A DNA stretch of 14,811 bases, taken from NCBI GenBank assembly GCA_039936115.1, contig JBDTIZ010000053.1, positions 1-14,811 on the forward strand. Direction: 5' to 3'. The DNA is from DATIJJ01 sp039936115. Lineage in GTDB: Bacteria; Pseudomonadota; Gammaproteobacteria; DSM-16500. Positions within the stretch are counted from its first letter, which is position 1, and every line of letters starts with the position of its first letter. Position numbers and translations under genes: made by a program. Under the pieces are notes generated by a model. That model did no database searches, was not told the DNA's origin, and saw only the letters and a list, made by a program, of their open reading frames with translations. Below, in pieces: positions 1-8,309 of this stretch.

Positions 1-85
1 GTGTTATTCTCCAATGCAGGTGTTTGTTGCTACAATTGTTTTGTTGTCATTCACAGATCAGTATCCTATTAAAGTCAATGTAACT

Positions 86-1216
86 TTATAACTCCCATTC
101 CCCACTCAAATTTAATTCATACCGAACACTGCGCCCACTACCAATTTGTCTGAAGGCTTGTATCGCAAGCAAATGTTGTAAATCACGCGTCGCAGTTGCT
201 TTAGATGTGCCGGTGATGGTCATATATTTTTTTGCACTCATGCCGCCTTCAAATCCTTGCGCACCAGCTTGCATCATCCGTTTCACTACTTTTAATTGAC
301 GCTCATTTAATATTTCTTTGAACGAATCAAAAAATACTGATTTTTTAAGAATAAAATTAATTTGTTTTTCAACTTCAATTTCCGCATTTAACACAACGTT
401 AACAAAATATTCTATCCATGCAGTTATTTCATTTGATCTGGATGCTTTGTTTAACGCGTCATAATATGCTTTTTTCTCTGTGTCAATCGGCTGCGATAAA
501 CTTAACATGACGGGATGGCCAAAACCTTGTGACAATGCTTTTTCAGCAATAGCCCGACCGATTCTGCCATTGCCATCATCAAAGGGATGAATGCTTTCAA
601 AATACAAATGTGCAATGGCAGCACGCACTGGCGCAAATTTGATGGCTTGAGATTCGCCAGGCGCAGTGTGATTAAACCAGTGAATAAATTTAGCCATTTC
701 ATCAGGAACATTGGGTGAGGGCGGCGCTTCATAATGCACAACCCATTTTCCATAATGGCCTGAAATAATTTGCATAGGTTCTTCATCGATCCGCCAACAA
801 CCTACTCTTAGATTTGGATTGAAAGTTCCGGATAACAACATCATATGCCAATCAAATAGCTTCTCTTCTGAGATGGGTTGCTTAAACGTATTACGTACAT
901 CAAGCATCAATTCAGCTATTCCTTGCGCACGCTTATCATGCACGCGAATAATTTCAGGATTCAGCCCCAGTTTGTTTTTGATGGATGATCGGATATCTGG
1001 GCGACTAATATGCTCACCCTCAATAGCTGAGGTTTTCACAGCCTCTTCTACCATGAGGTTAATCATCGTTTCAGTTTGCAGATTTTCTGCTAAATGACTT
1101 AATTTACCGCTAATTAGCCCCATTTTTTCAGCAATAGAAAACAAGGTTTCATGTATGTTTGCTAAATCATACCGAAAATGTGGCCAATCAGGTTGTTGCC
1201 AATTATATCGCTTCAT
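86..1216 (-). CDS. Fic family AMP-transferase (class II, C-terminal winged helix)
   Basis: 376 residues, ATG start. The Fic motif HPFDDGNGRIGR lies at residues 210-221, with catalytic His210, Asp214 for metal and the phosphate-binding Gly/Asn loop, all intact. An N-terminal inhibitory motif T62-S-A-I-E66-G fits class II (S/T-x3-E-G/N); in this class the Glu pairs with the last Arg of the Fic motif, here Arg221, and blocks productive ATP binding. Residues 1-45 resemble the DUF4172 domain often found before Fic. Residues about 305-370 form a winged helix with a TSKATATRDLQ recognition region, so the protein probably binds DNA. Such proteins transfer AMP to Tyr/Thr/Ser of a protein target in the cytosol; the target cannot be read here. 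No ribosome binding site precedes the ATG, which coincides with the predicted transcription start, and palindromes cover the promoter. Autoregulation is inferred. No sign of degradation. Confidence 0.93.
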   Translation of the reverse strand: MKRYNWQQPDWPHFRYDLANIHETLFSIAEKMGLISGKLSHLAENLQTETMINLMVEEAVKTSAIEGEHISRPDIRSSIKNKLGLNPEIIRVHDKRAQGIAELMLDVRNTFKQPISEEKLFDWHMMLLSGTFNPNLRVGCWRIDEEPMQIISGHYGKWVVHYEAPPSPNVPDEMAKFIHWFNHTAPGESQAIKFAPVRAAIAHLYFESIHPFDDGNGRIGRAIAEKALSQGFGHPVMLSLSQPIDTEKKAYYDALNKASRSNEITAWIEYFVNVVLNAEIEVEKQINFILKKSVFFDSFKEILNERQLKVVKRMMQAGAQGFEGGMSAKKYMTITGTSKATATRDLQHLLAIQAFRQIGSGRSVRYELNLSGEWEL

Positions 1217-1288
1217 GAGCCGATTATAACGATTAATCGGCTCAAATCCAAGTAATTACTGAGCCGATTAGCCAGCGCAATTGGCTCA
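1216..1288. promoter_or_regulatory. Pair of 29-bp palindromic operators in the fic/HAD divergent intergene
   Basis: Two palindromes with the same outer half-site start exactly 44 bp apart. Site 1 (1216-1244) has perfect 11-bp arms TGAGCCGATTA/TAATCGGCTCA around a 7-nt centre. Site 2 (1260-1288) has 10-bp arms TGAGCCGATT/AATTGGCTCA with one mismatch around a 9-nt centre. Both are 29 bp long, and the spacing is close to four helical turns, so two dimers would sit on the same face of the DNA. Site 1 contains the fic -10 box and reaches the first base of the start codon. The likely ligand is the winged helix of the Fic protein itself (inference); a separate regulator is possible. Confidence 0.75.
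1223..1251 (-). promoter_or_regulatory. fic promoter, predicted leaderless
   Basis: On the minus strand a perfect -10 TATAAT (1228-1223) is preceded by a 17-bp spacer and a weak -35 TTGGAT (1251-1246). The -10 is followed by six bases (CGGCTC) and then directly by the fic ATG, so transcription should start at or within a base or two of the start codon. No Shine-Dalgarno sequence is present, which agrees with a leaderless message. The -10 lies inside palindrome 1. Confidence 0.6.
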
Positions 1289-1306
1289 TACGTTTATGTC
1301 GTACCC

Positions 1307-1335
1307 TTTAGAGATTGTTAAAAAGTCTGTATAGT
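1307..1335 (+). promoter_or_regulatory. Candidate promoter of the HAD gene
   Basis: TTTAGA (1307-1312), a 17-bp spacer and TATAGT (1330-1335) give a sigma-70-like pair about 35 bp before the HAD start codon. The fic operators end 18 bp upstream of this -35, so a protein bound there could also influence this promoter. Matches are four of six and five of six; no experimental support. Confidence 0.4.
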
Positions 1336-1370
1336 TCGTTTACCACCATAACAAGGATGTTAGGAAGTCA

Positions 1371-3818
1371 ATGAAAACTGGAATTTTGCAGTCACAAATA
1401 ATTAGCAGTAACGTTTATACGCATGAATTACCCCAAGTGCTTGATCGATATCCATCAAATGTTAAAACGCTTTCACTTGATTGTTTTGATACGCTGCTTT
1501 GGCGTACGAGCGCAACGCCTGCTGATGTTTTTTTTGAGGCTGCAGAAAGCGCTGCATTTAAATCGGTTGGCTTAACGAGTAGTTTAAGAATTCAAGCTGA
1601 AAGAAAAGCCCGTCAGCTACGGTCATTGAAACACAATATTTCAGAAGTGACTCTAGCAGATATTTACCGCGAACATCTTCCTTCACTGACGGAAATACAA
1701 TTAAACGAATTAGCGATTGCTGAAATCGATGCTGAAAAAAAATGTTGTTATGCTTTTCCGCCAATAGTTGAATTGATGCGTTCAGCTCTCAATAAAGAAA
1801 TGAAAATTATTATTGTCAGTGATACGTATTTTACTGAACATCAACTGCGTTTGTTATTAAGCCATGCGCTACCTGAAGATGTTCTTCAGGCGATACATAA
1901 AATATTTTGTTCTTCAGAACATCATCGATCAAAGACAAATGGTTTATTTCAAACGGTTATTCGCACGATGAATGAAAAACCAGAAAACATTTTACATATC
2001 GGTGATAATATCGTTGCAGACTACGTAACTGCACGCACCTTAAAATTAAACGCACTTCACTTTATTCAAGATAATGATTATGTACAAACGCTTCAACGTT
2101 TGCATTCCACTGCAGCAAATATAATAAATCCCGCAATTCGTACTACAAGGCCTTTGTCTAATCCATTTCGTGCGTTATTTTCTATGCCTATCCCAACGAT
2201 TGATAGCCCAGATTTTTTGATCGGCTATTATTCATTAGGACCCGTGATGTATTGTTTTGCTGATTTTATTAAAGAAGAAGTGGAGCAGGTTCGTCTTTCT
2301 GGTAAGAATCCTAAAATATTATTCTTAATGCGTGATGGTTATCTGCCGTCGTTGGCATGCGATTACTTGGCGGGTGAAGCTGTCGGTGATGCGGTTCACA
2401 TTTCACGTTTTGCAGCCTTTGCATCATCTTTTCGAACAGAAGAAGATATTGATCGGTATTTAGCAGGATTAGGTAAATCGAATCGATTTCATGATATTGT
2501 TCGCCAACTCTTATTACCGCAAAAAGTTGCAGATCCAATCATTCGAACCGCAGAAAAGCATGCGCATCCAGAAGAAGAATTTATTCGTCTGATCTATCGA
2601 ACTGATGTTCAACGAATTATTTTTAAAAAATCGATTGAATACTGGGGAAGATTGAAACGTTATTTAGAAAATAAAATTTCATTGCAGCCTGGGGATACAC
2701 TGATATTTGTCGATTTAGGATATTCAGGCACTACGCAACGCCAATTATCGCCTATATTTAAAGAGATGGATGTTGATATCGAAGGGCGATATCTTATTGC
2801 ATTAAGTACATCGATAAAAGAAACAAAACGCGTGGGTTTATTGGATGCTATGCATTTTGATGATAAGACATTATTATCTATCGTGCATTTTATTTCATTG
2901 CTTGAGCAACTGTGTACTTCAAATGAAAAAAGTGTCGTTGATTATGATCAAGAAGGTAACGTTGTTTATTCAGATGTGAGCATGAATGAAGAACAACACA
3001 AAAAACTTTTCTGTATTCAAAACGCATGCATGCAATTTATTCATCAAGCCAAAAATCTTTTTGCAAAAATGCCAAAACTTATTACGCCACAAATTCGCAG
3101 AGAAGTTGTTCTGGCAGAGTTATCACGTTTGCTTTTCTTACCAACTGGGCCAGAACTCCATTATCTACAATCGTTTCAATTTGATTTAAATCTTGGAACA
3201 CAAGATGTTTATCAATTGTTTGATTTAAAAAAAGGATTGCAAGGCTTAAATCGCCGCGGTTTATTTTATATCGATACTAATGTTATTTCAAAAAGAACAC
3301 ATTACCCTGCAGAGTTGCGTGTTGCTGGTTTCGAGCTTGCCGTTACATTTATGTCTCATATGCGATTTAATCTGGAAGCAAAGTTCGAAGATATGTTACC
3401 AAGAAAAGAATGCGTTGAAATACAAACCACGCATCAGCAATCTACTTATCCAGGCATGCTATTGGCATCTGCAACACATGATGGATACTATTCTGTGTGG
3501 ACGAAAGCGGATAGTGCAATTTCTTTTTGTTTAGGGCGACGATATCAATGGATTCAAGTAGAAAGTGCAGAATTTATAAAAGAAGAAGCGTTCTTGAATC
3601 AAAGAGAAGCAGGTAATTTAATTGATGCGAAAGAGTTTATACATTTGACTGAGATAACAGATCATGGAAACGGTTTGTTACAGTGTCTCTCAGAATCAGG
3701 GATGCTCACTTTAACGTCTAATCCATTACAAGAAAATACAGCTTATATTTTTAGATTGGTGTATAGACCTTTAGTGTTTCAAAGTGTTTTAATTCCAGCG
3801 GCTACGTCTCCATGTTGA
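1371..3818 (+). CDS. Large HAD-superfamily hydrolase-like protein (COG5610 type)
   Basis: 815 residues; ATG preceded by AGGAA. The N-terminal 230 residues carry the four HAD motifs: I, SLDCFDTLL (Asp37 nucleophile, Thr41); II, IIVSDT (Ser150); III, Lys188 in SKTNGLF; IV, HIGDNIVADY (Asp212, Asp217). Position nucleophile+2 is Phe39, not the Asp typical of phosphatases. The middle (about 280-560) has MRDGYLP, an HISR motif and FVDLGYSGTTQ, features I associate with the long COG5610 HAD proteins, often near surface-polysaccharide genes. The last 200 or so residues match nothing I recognise. No signal peptide or membrane segment is seen, so it is probably cytosolic. It stands alone, divergent from fic and convergent with the ankyrin gene, with no glycan genes nearby. 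HAD assignment is firm; substrate and reaction are unknown. Confidence 0.85.
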   Translation: MKTGILQSQIISSNVYTHELPQVLDRYPSNVKTLSLDCFDTLLWRTSATPADVFFEAAESAAFKSVGLTSSLRIQAERKARQLRSLKHNISEVTLADIYREHLPSLTEIQLNELAIAEIDAEKKCCYAFPPIVELMRSALNKEMKIIIVSDTYFTEHQLRLLLSHALPEDVLQAIHKIFCSSEHHRSKTNGLFQTVIRTMNEKPENILHIGDNIVADYVTARTLKLNALHFIQDNDYVQTLQRLHSTAANIINPAIRTTRPLSNPFRALFSMPIPTIDSPDFLIGYYSLGPVMYCFADFIKEEVEQVRLSGKNPKILFLMRDGYLPSLACDYLAGEAVGDAVHISRFAAFASSFRTEEDIDRYLAGLGKSNRFHDIVRQLLLPQKVADPIIRTAEKHAHPEEEFIRLIYRTDVQRIIFKKSIEYWGRLKRYLENKISLQPGDTLIFVDLGYSGTTQRQLSPIFKEMDVDIEGRYLIALSTSIKETKRVGLLDAMHFDDKTLLSIVHFISLLEQLCTSNEKSVVDYDQEGNVVYSDVSMNEEQHKKLFCIQNACMQFIHQAKNLFAKMPKLITPQIRREVVLAELSRLLFLPTGPELHYLQSFQFDLNLGTQDVYQLFDLKKGLQGLNRRGLFYIDTNVISKRTHYPAELRVAGFELAVTFMSHMRFNLEAKFEDMLPRKECVEIQTTHQQSTYPGMLLASATHDGYYSVWTKADSAISFCLGRRYQWIQVESAEFIKEEAFLNQREAGNLIDAKEFIHLTEITDHGNGLLQCLSESGMLTLTSNPLQENTAYIFRLVYRPLVFQSVLIPAATSPC

Positions 3819-3845
3819 GTAGCTCATAATAAATAAGAACAACCT

Positions 3846-3876
3846 CGTCGTACCGCAATTTGTCAGCCGTACGACG
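3846..3876. terminator. Hairpin between convergent genes, possible terminator
   Basis: CGTCGTAC (3846-3853) and GTACGACG (3869-3876) form a perfect 8-bp stem around a 15-nt loop, between the ends of the HAD (+) and ankyrin (-) genes. No clear T-run follows on the plus strand; on the minus strand a moderately U-rich tract follows. It could stop transcription of the ankyrin gene or be a dispersed palindrome. Nothing else is evident between the two genes. Confidence 0.4.
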
Positions 3877-3931
3877 GAGTTGGAGTTAATTGACGACAGC
3901 CCATTGCTATCTAAATACAGCATTTTCTTTT

Positions 3932-6900
3932 TCACCTGGAATTGACAATTTGATGCGTGGGCTGGTTTTGATTCTGAAGCTGTAATATGAAATGTCGACT
4001 CGACACCGCATGACGCTCGATAGTTTTTAAAAATTCTGTTGTCATTGTTGTATTGATAGTCGCTTCATCTAGCCCATAAGCTGTTAGCGTTTTTTGAACA
4101 TCGGGTAGAAATTGATGGGTTCCAAGAGTAAGCGAATTCTCATAAGCAGACATAATGAGATAAATACCTATCTTATGATTATGAGGATTTTGGTAATAAA
4201 CACTCAGGCGTGATGAATACCATTCCATAGAATCTTTATTGCCAGGTGCAGTTCCAGTTCCTGGAAAAATTAATTCAGCAAAGCCATACTCATGTAACTT
4301 CGTATAATACATATCGATAGGATTGCTTCCGCAAGTTGAAAGTTTATGAAAATGATCCGCTATTAACGTTGGAAGATTTGCTATTCGCATGATGTCTGGC
4401 GCAGTTTGAATGTCTTGGCGACTGGCTGATTGTTTAAGCGTGGCTGCATAAATGATAAGCTGATTTTTTAATCCGTCAGATAAACGCAAACCATATAATG
4501 CAGATTTAAATAGAATTGTCAGCGCTAAGTAAGGTTCGCTCAAGTCTTTTTGACTAAATCCAGCTATAGAATTTAACGAAGCATCAGTTAAATCATGTTT
4601 AACTTTCGGATGAATTTCAAGTTCAGATGTTAAACCAATCCTATGTGTACGTTCAATTGTTGCTAGAGTTGTTTTTTCTTCTTCGACTTGTGGTAATTTG
4701 ATACTGTACTCAGTAAATAAATCATCGATTGTCGAAAATAAATGAGGCGTAGATGCACATTCACGTCTACAGACAGTACGCATCTCAAGTGCGACTTGCC
4801 ATTGCTCCATATAGAGCAAGATTTCAATATAGGCTTGATAGAGTGCAGGTGATTTGGCAAGAAGAGGTGCGGCTGTACGTTTTTCTCCAGTCTGCAAAAC
4901 GGATTCGCAAATGATAAGAGCTTGTTGTAGGTTACCAGCGGTAAAATGTTTATAAAATAAATCAAGCCTCCAGTTTACGCTGTCAGGAAAGAGTTGAGAC
5001 ATTTTTTTATAAATGTTGAGAGCATCTGCTTCCTTCTTGCTATACCAACAATAATGAGCATACTTTGATAACACTTCTTCAGTTGGAAATTGATTCATTA
5101 ATTTTTCAAATTTTTTGCGATGTTGATCAAATTTCTTTGGATCTTTATTCGCTGAAAAGTAAGTAACTGCAAATTCTTGACTTACAGAATTGTCCGTATA
5201 TTCTCTTTCTAATGCTGAAAAGTTTTGCTCACATAATCGGGTAAGTGCATTCCACTGATCTTTATGTATATATCTCAGCATTTGATAACAACGTGCTGAG
5301 CCTGTTAAATAGACTTGTCTGTCAATGACTGCTAATTTTTTAAATTCTAGCAATGCTTGGTCATAGTCTTCTATTTTAAATAGATGCCATGCAATTTCAG
5401 TTACAATATACGGATGATTGTTATATTGGTTAAGCATTTCACGATAGCGCGCTAAAATGTGATCAGAGTCTTTCTGATTCGTTATATACTCTACCCTAAG
5501 TAAATTTAGCTCTGATCTAAAATGGAAATAAGGAGGAAGATTCTCTAGCTGAGTAAACTGATCAGTAGCTAATAGTTTTAAACCGACAGTTATAGCCGCA
5601 CTAAGTTCATCATGACGCGCTTGCTTACGATATATTCGTTGTAGTAAAAAATTATTGGATAAAAGAATTTGCAAGTTTACTTTTTCACTTGCGCGAGATA
5701 TGGCTAAAAGTCTATTTTCAGCTTTTACATAATAACCTAGTTTATAATCAGACGTTGCTAGCCATAGCTGGAGAGAAGCGTCATATTGTTTGAATCTATC
5801 TTCTAGCTGGAGCAGAAGATCTCTCATTTGTTTAAATTTACGTTCTAGGCGTAGGAACGATGCTAGATCTTTCCCTGCGGGTAAGGCTCTATCGTCTTGA
5901 GCGTTTTCATATCGCCGATAAAGAAGACGTTCCGCAATGGCACATTCTGTTTGAACTTGATTCTGTTTAACAGCAGAAGATTTTTGATGAGTTTTTAGTA
6001 AAGTAAATGCATCAGTAATAATTTTATCTTCTTGTTCTCTGCTCATCCCAGGTTTTCTTTTCGTGGTTTTGGCGACAACGACTTCTTCTTTTGCTTCTTT
6101 GGGCGGCGCAAGCACTGATTCAAAAATTGATCGCAAAGCCTCGTCTTTTATAGCTGCAACCAGCGTAAATGCTGTTTCATCGTCGGGATTTTTCAGGTTA
6201 GGATTCGCGCCATGATTTATCAAGACTTGAGCAATTGCCGGACTACCTTGTGTTATTGCATGATGAAGCGCCGTTTTATAATCTATATCATCAGTGTCAA
6301 TTACCAGCCTAAATTCGTAGGGATTCTCTGTTGCAAATCGATTGAGCGCAGATAACTGTTTGTGAATGACTGCATAATGAATACAGGTACGAAAATCTTC
6401 ATCTTGTAAACGAAAGGCAGTTTGCCGACCACTTTTAAATAATTGATTGCAAATAAAATCAAAATACTTATTTTCGTTTTTTGATTCTTGTTCTAAATCT
6501 TGTTCTGGCTCTGAATGAGATAATGCTATCATTAAAGGCGTACGTTTTTGCTGATCTTGGGTATTCCAAAGAAGATTTTTTTCACCATCTGTTTTTGCTT
6601 TGGCAAGAACAGCATCCGCTTCAGCAATATTACCCGTTTCCGCAGCTTTCAAATAAAGTATTTGTTGTGGAGTTAGCGCGTCACGGTCAGATTTTTTTCC
6701 TGATGAACCGATGCGTTTTTTTTGTTTTGGTGGAGTAGAGGTTGCATCAGATGTTTTTTTGGGTAGAGGATTCTCGACTTTAACTTCATCAAACGTTGTT
6801 GGTTTTTGTTGTTTTCGAGCTTCTTGTATTTGTAGTTGCTTGTCCTTTTGATATTGTTTGCCATAAAAATCTAAAGTCTGAAGAATATCCCTGCGGCTAT

Positions 6901-8023
6901 TATCTCTAACGACAACTTGTTTCATTGATTGGAGAGGCTTAAATCTATCCTCTGCCATTTCCTGGCTATATTGTCCGCCACGTTCTAATAATAGTTTTAA
7001 TATCTCTTTTTCTGCTATGTTGTCTGAGGTTCCTTCTGCAGTGTGTAAAGTAATATACTGAATATAAGCATTAATTGCATTATTACCCAGTGCATTTGGG
7101 AAATTTGGATCTGCTGCAGCATTATTTAATAAATATGAAACGATATGTCTATGCCCATAACCGCAAGCAATATTTAAGGGAGTGAGTCCTGTTCGGTTAT
7201 AAGCATTAACAGGCGCACCTTTGTCAATTAATAACGCTGCCATAGTGAGATAACCTCTGAAACAAGCAATAAAAAGTGCATCAGTTCCGTCACCTATGCC
7301 ATCCACCGATTTAATGAGCGTGGGATCTATCTTTAAACAGTTTTCTAGTTCTTCTATATTGTTATCAATGACACTTAACTGAAACGCAAGTCTTAAAAAT
7401 GTCGAGAGTGTTTCGGTCATGATATCAATAGCTATTTTTGGCGGTAATTTTATAATCCATTTATGAATTACAACACCCCATTCTCTCATGCTACGTAGCT
7501 GAATATCTCTGCAAGTAATTTCATCTTGATTACCTGCATAATTAAAATATAAAGAGAGATGGGCGCATTTATTTATAAGTGTTAAAAGCATCACTAGATC
7601 GCTAGGCAAAGGATCATTGTCATCAATGTGTAAGCATCTTAAAGCCTGGTTAATCCAATAAGTTAATTGAGATATATTCCAATATAATGCTTCTGGAGAG
7701 CTGGTTAATAATTCTTGATCGGGTGGTTGTATATAACTTTTGTTGTATAAGGGCTGTCGAACTAGGAGGGTGACTAGCGCTTTTTGGTAGGCATAGTATC
7801 TATCCGCAGTACTATTCGCGATGTTTTGACCTTGTTTGAATAACGCATTTGTCGTGGGAAGGTTGAGACTATTAGGCGTAACACTAAATGCTAAGGTAGG
7901 CGATTCATTAAACGGAGCTGCTTTCGCTGCGTGTTTTTGTTCTCTATTCTTCGAACCATCCTTCTTTTTATGCTGATCCGTTGCTATTAGTTTTGCGGTG
8001 GTTGATAAAGGAGTTGAGCGCAT
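3932..8023 (-). CDS. Ankyrin-repeat/TPR-like protein, candidate secreted effector
   Basis: 1363 residues; ATG with AGGTG five bases upstream (8029-8033). Residues 1-45 are polar and Lys-rich. Ankyrin repeats are clear at about 245-275 (core DALFIACFRGYL), 278-310 (TGLTPLNIACGYGH) and 581-612 (KTALHHAITQG, then INHGANPNLKN), with degenerate copies at about 313-350, 455-500 and 540-575. A basic linker lies at 395-450. From about 690 to 1090 the protein becomes paired amphipathic helices with TPR-like spacing, for example DYDQALLEFKKLA (887-899) and KKEADALNIYKKM (996-1008). The last 250 residues are helical and unrecognised. There is no enzyme motif, signal peptide or membrane segment. Large soluble ankyrin proteins are common among Dot/Icm effectors; secretion is inferred, and a bacterial scaffold role is the alternative. 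It has its own intergenic region and no operon partner. Confidence 0.85.
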   Translation of the reverse strand: MRSTPLSTTAKLIATDQHKKKDGSKNREQKHAAKAAPFNESPTLAFSVTPNSLNLPTTNALFKQGQNIANSTADRYYAYQKALVTLLVRQPLYNKSYIQPPDQELLTSSPEALYWNISQLTYWINQALRCLHIDDNDPLPSDLVMLLTLINKCAHLSLYFNYAGNQDEITCRDIQLRSMREWGVVIHKWIIKLPPKIAIDIMTETLSTFLRLAFQLSVIDNNIEELENCLKIDPTLIKSVDGIGDGTDALFIACFRGYLTMAALLIDKGAPVNAYNRTGLTPLNIACGYGHRHIVSYLLNNAAADPNFPNALGNNAINAYIQYITLHTAEGTSDNIAEKEILKLLLERGGQYSQEMAEDRFKPLQSMKQVVVRDNSRRDILQTLDFYGKQYQKDKQLQIQEARKQQKPTTFDEVKVENPLPKKTSDATSTPPKQKKRIGSSGKKSDRDALTPQQILYLKAAETGNIAEADAVLAKAKTDGEKNLLWNTQDQQKRTPLMIALSHSEPEQDLEQESKNENKYFDFICNQLFKSGRQTAFRLQDEDFRTCIHYAVIHKQLSALNRFATENPYEFRLVIDTDDIDYKTALHHAITQGSPAIAQVLINHGANPNLKNPDDETAFTLVAAIKDEALRSIFESVLAPPKEAKEEVVVAKTTKRKPGMSREQEDKIITDAFTLLKTHQKSSAVKQNQVQTECAIAERLLYRRYENAQDDRALPAGKDLASFLRLERKFKQMRDLLLQLEDRFKQYDASLQLWLATSDYKLGYYVKAENRLLAISRASEKVNLQILLSNNFLLQRIYRKQARHDELSAAITVGLKLLATDQFTQLENLPPYFHFRSELNLLRVEYITNQKDSDHILARYREMLNQYNNHPYIVTEIAWHLFKIEDYDQALLEFKKLAVIDRQVYLTGSARCYQMLRYIHKDQWNALTRLCEQNFSALEREYTDNSVSQEFAVTYFSANKDPKKFDQHRKKFEKLMNQFPTEEVLSKYAHYCWYSKKEADALNIYKKMSQLFPDSVNWRLDLFYKHFTAGNLQQALIICESVLQTGEKRTAAPLLAKSPALYQAYIEILLYMEQWQVALEMRTVCRRECASTPHLFSTIDDLFTEYSIKLPQVEEEKTTLATIERTHRIGLTSELEIHPKVKHDLTDASLNSIAGFSQKDLSEPYLALTILFKSALYGLRLSDGLKNQLIIYAATLKQSASRQDIQTAPDIMRIANLPTLIADHFHKLSTCGSNPIDMYYTKLHEYGFAELIFPGTGTAPGNKDSMEWYSSRLSVYYQNPHNHKIGIYLIMSAYENSLTLGTHQFLPDVQKTLTAYGLDEATINTTMTTEFLKTIERHAVSSRHFILQLQNQNQPTHQIVNSR

Positions 8024-8122
8024 AATGGCACCTGTGTTTAAAAAATGGCCTAATCCTATCTCTTTAATCCCAATATATCAATCAAATTTTCGAGATTTTA
8101 CAGCGCTAGTGTGAAAGGGCGA

Positions 8123-8143
8123 GCGCATAGATCGCGCATAGAT
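8123..8143. promoter_or_regulatory. 11-bp-period tandem direct repeat, possible regulator site
   Basis: GCGCATAGAT occurs twice (8123-8132 and 8134-8143), separated by one base, giving a period of 11 bp, about one helical turn. It lies in the divergent gap between the ankyrin gene and the tyrosine-rich protein gene, about 40 bp upstream of a TATAAT (8185-8190). Tandem repeats with this period are typical of OmpR-family response-regulator sites. No known consensus is recognised. Confidence 0.35.
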
Positions 8144-8184
8144 AAAGACAGTGCTGCCTTTATTACCCTTAAAAAATGGCGAAT

Positions 8185-8190
8185 TATAAT
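8185..8190 (+). promoter_or_regulatory. Candidate -10 box for the tyrosine-rich protein gene
   Basis: A perfect TATAAT with only a weak -35 (ATTACC, 8162-8167, 17-bp spacer). A second TATAAT at 8245-8250 is closer to the gene but has no -35 partner and overlaps an AGGGG-ATG. Either could serve; the first is slightly better supported because of its spacing to a -35 and to the direct repeat upstream. Confidence 0.3.
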
Positions 8191-8309
8191 ACAACCCATC
8201 AATAACTGAACACAGAAGTACGCATCATCACATTTCAATAGGGGTATAATGAAAATTGAATGCATTGTTGTCAGGCTTAAATACGATCGATCAACTTGGA
8301 GAGAGCATT

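Noticed and set aside
69..88. TAAAGT/ACTTTA hairpin as a fic terminator
   Set aside because: Only a 6-bp AT stem overlapping the stop codon, with no convincing T-run; no coding or other signal is seen in bases 1-85.
819..1097. 92-residue open frame on the plus strand inside fic
   Set aside because: Antisense to a gene with intact catalytic motifs; no ribosome binding site or protein-like composition.
8256..8309. Upstream ATG extending the Tyr-rich protein by 18 residues
   Set aside because: It would bury the signal peptide 18 residues in, and it has no good Shine-Dalgarno sequence; the 8310 ATG has GGAGAG at correct spacing.
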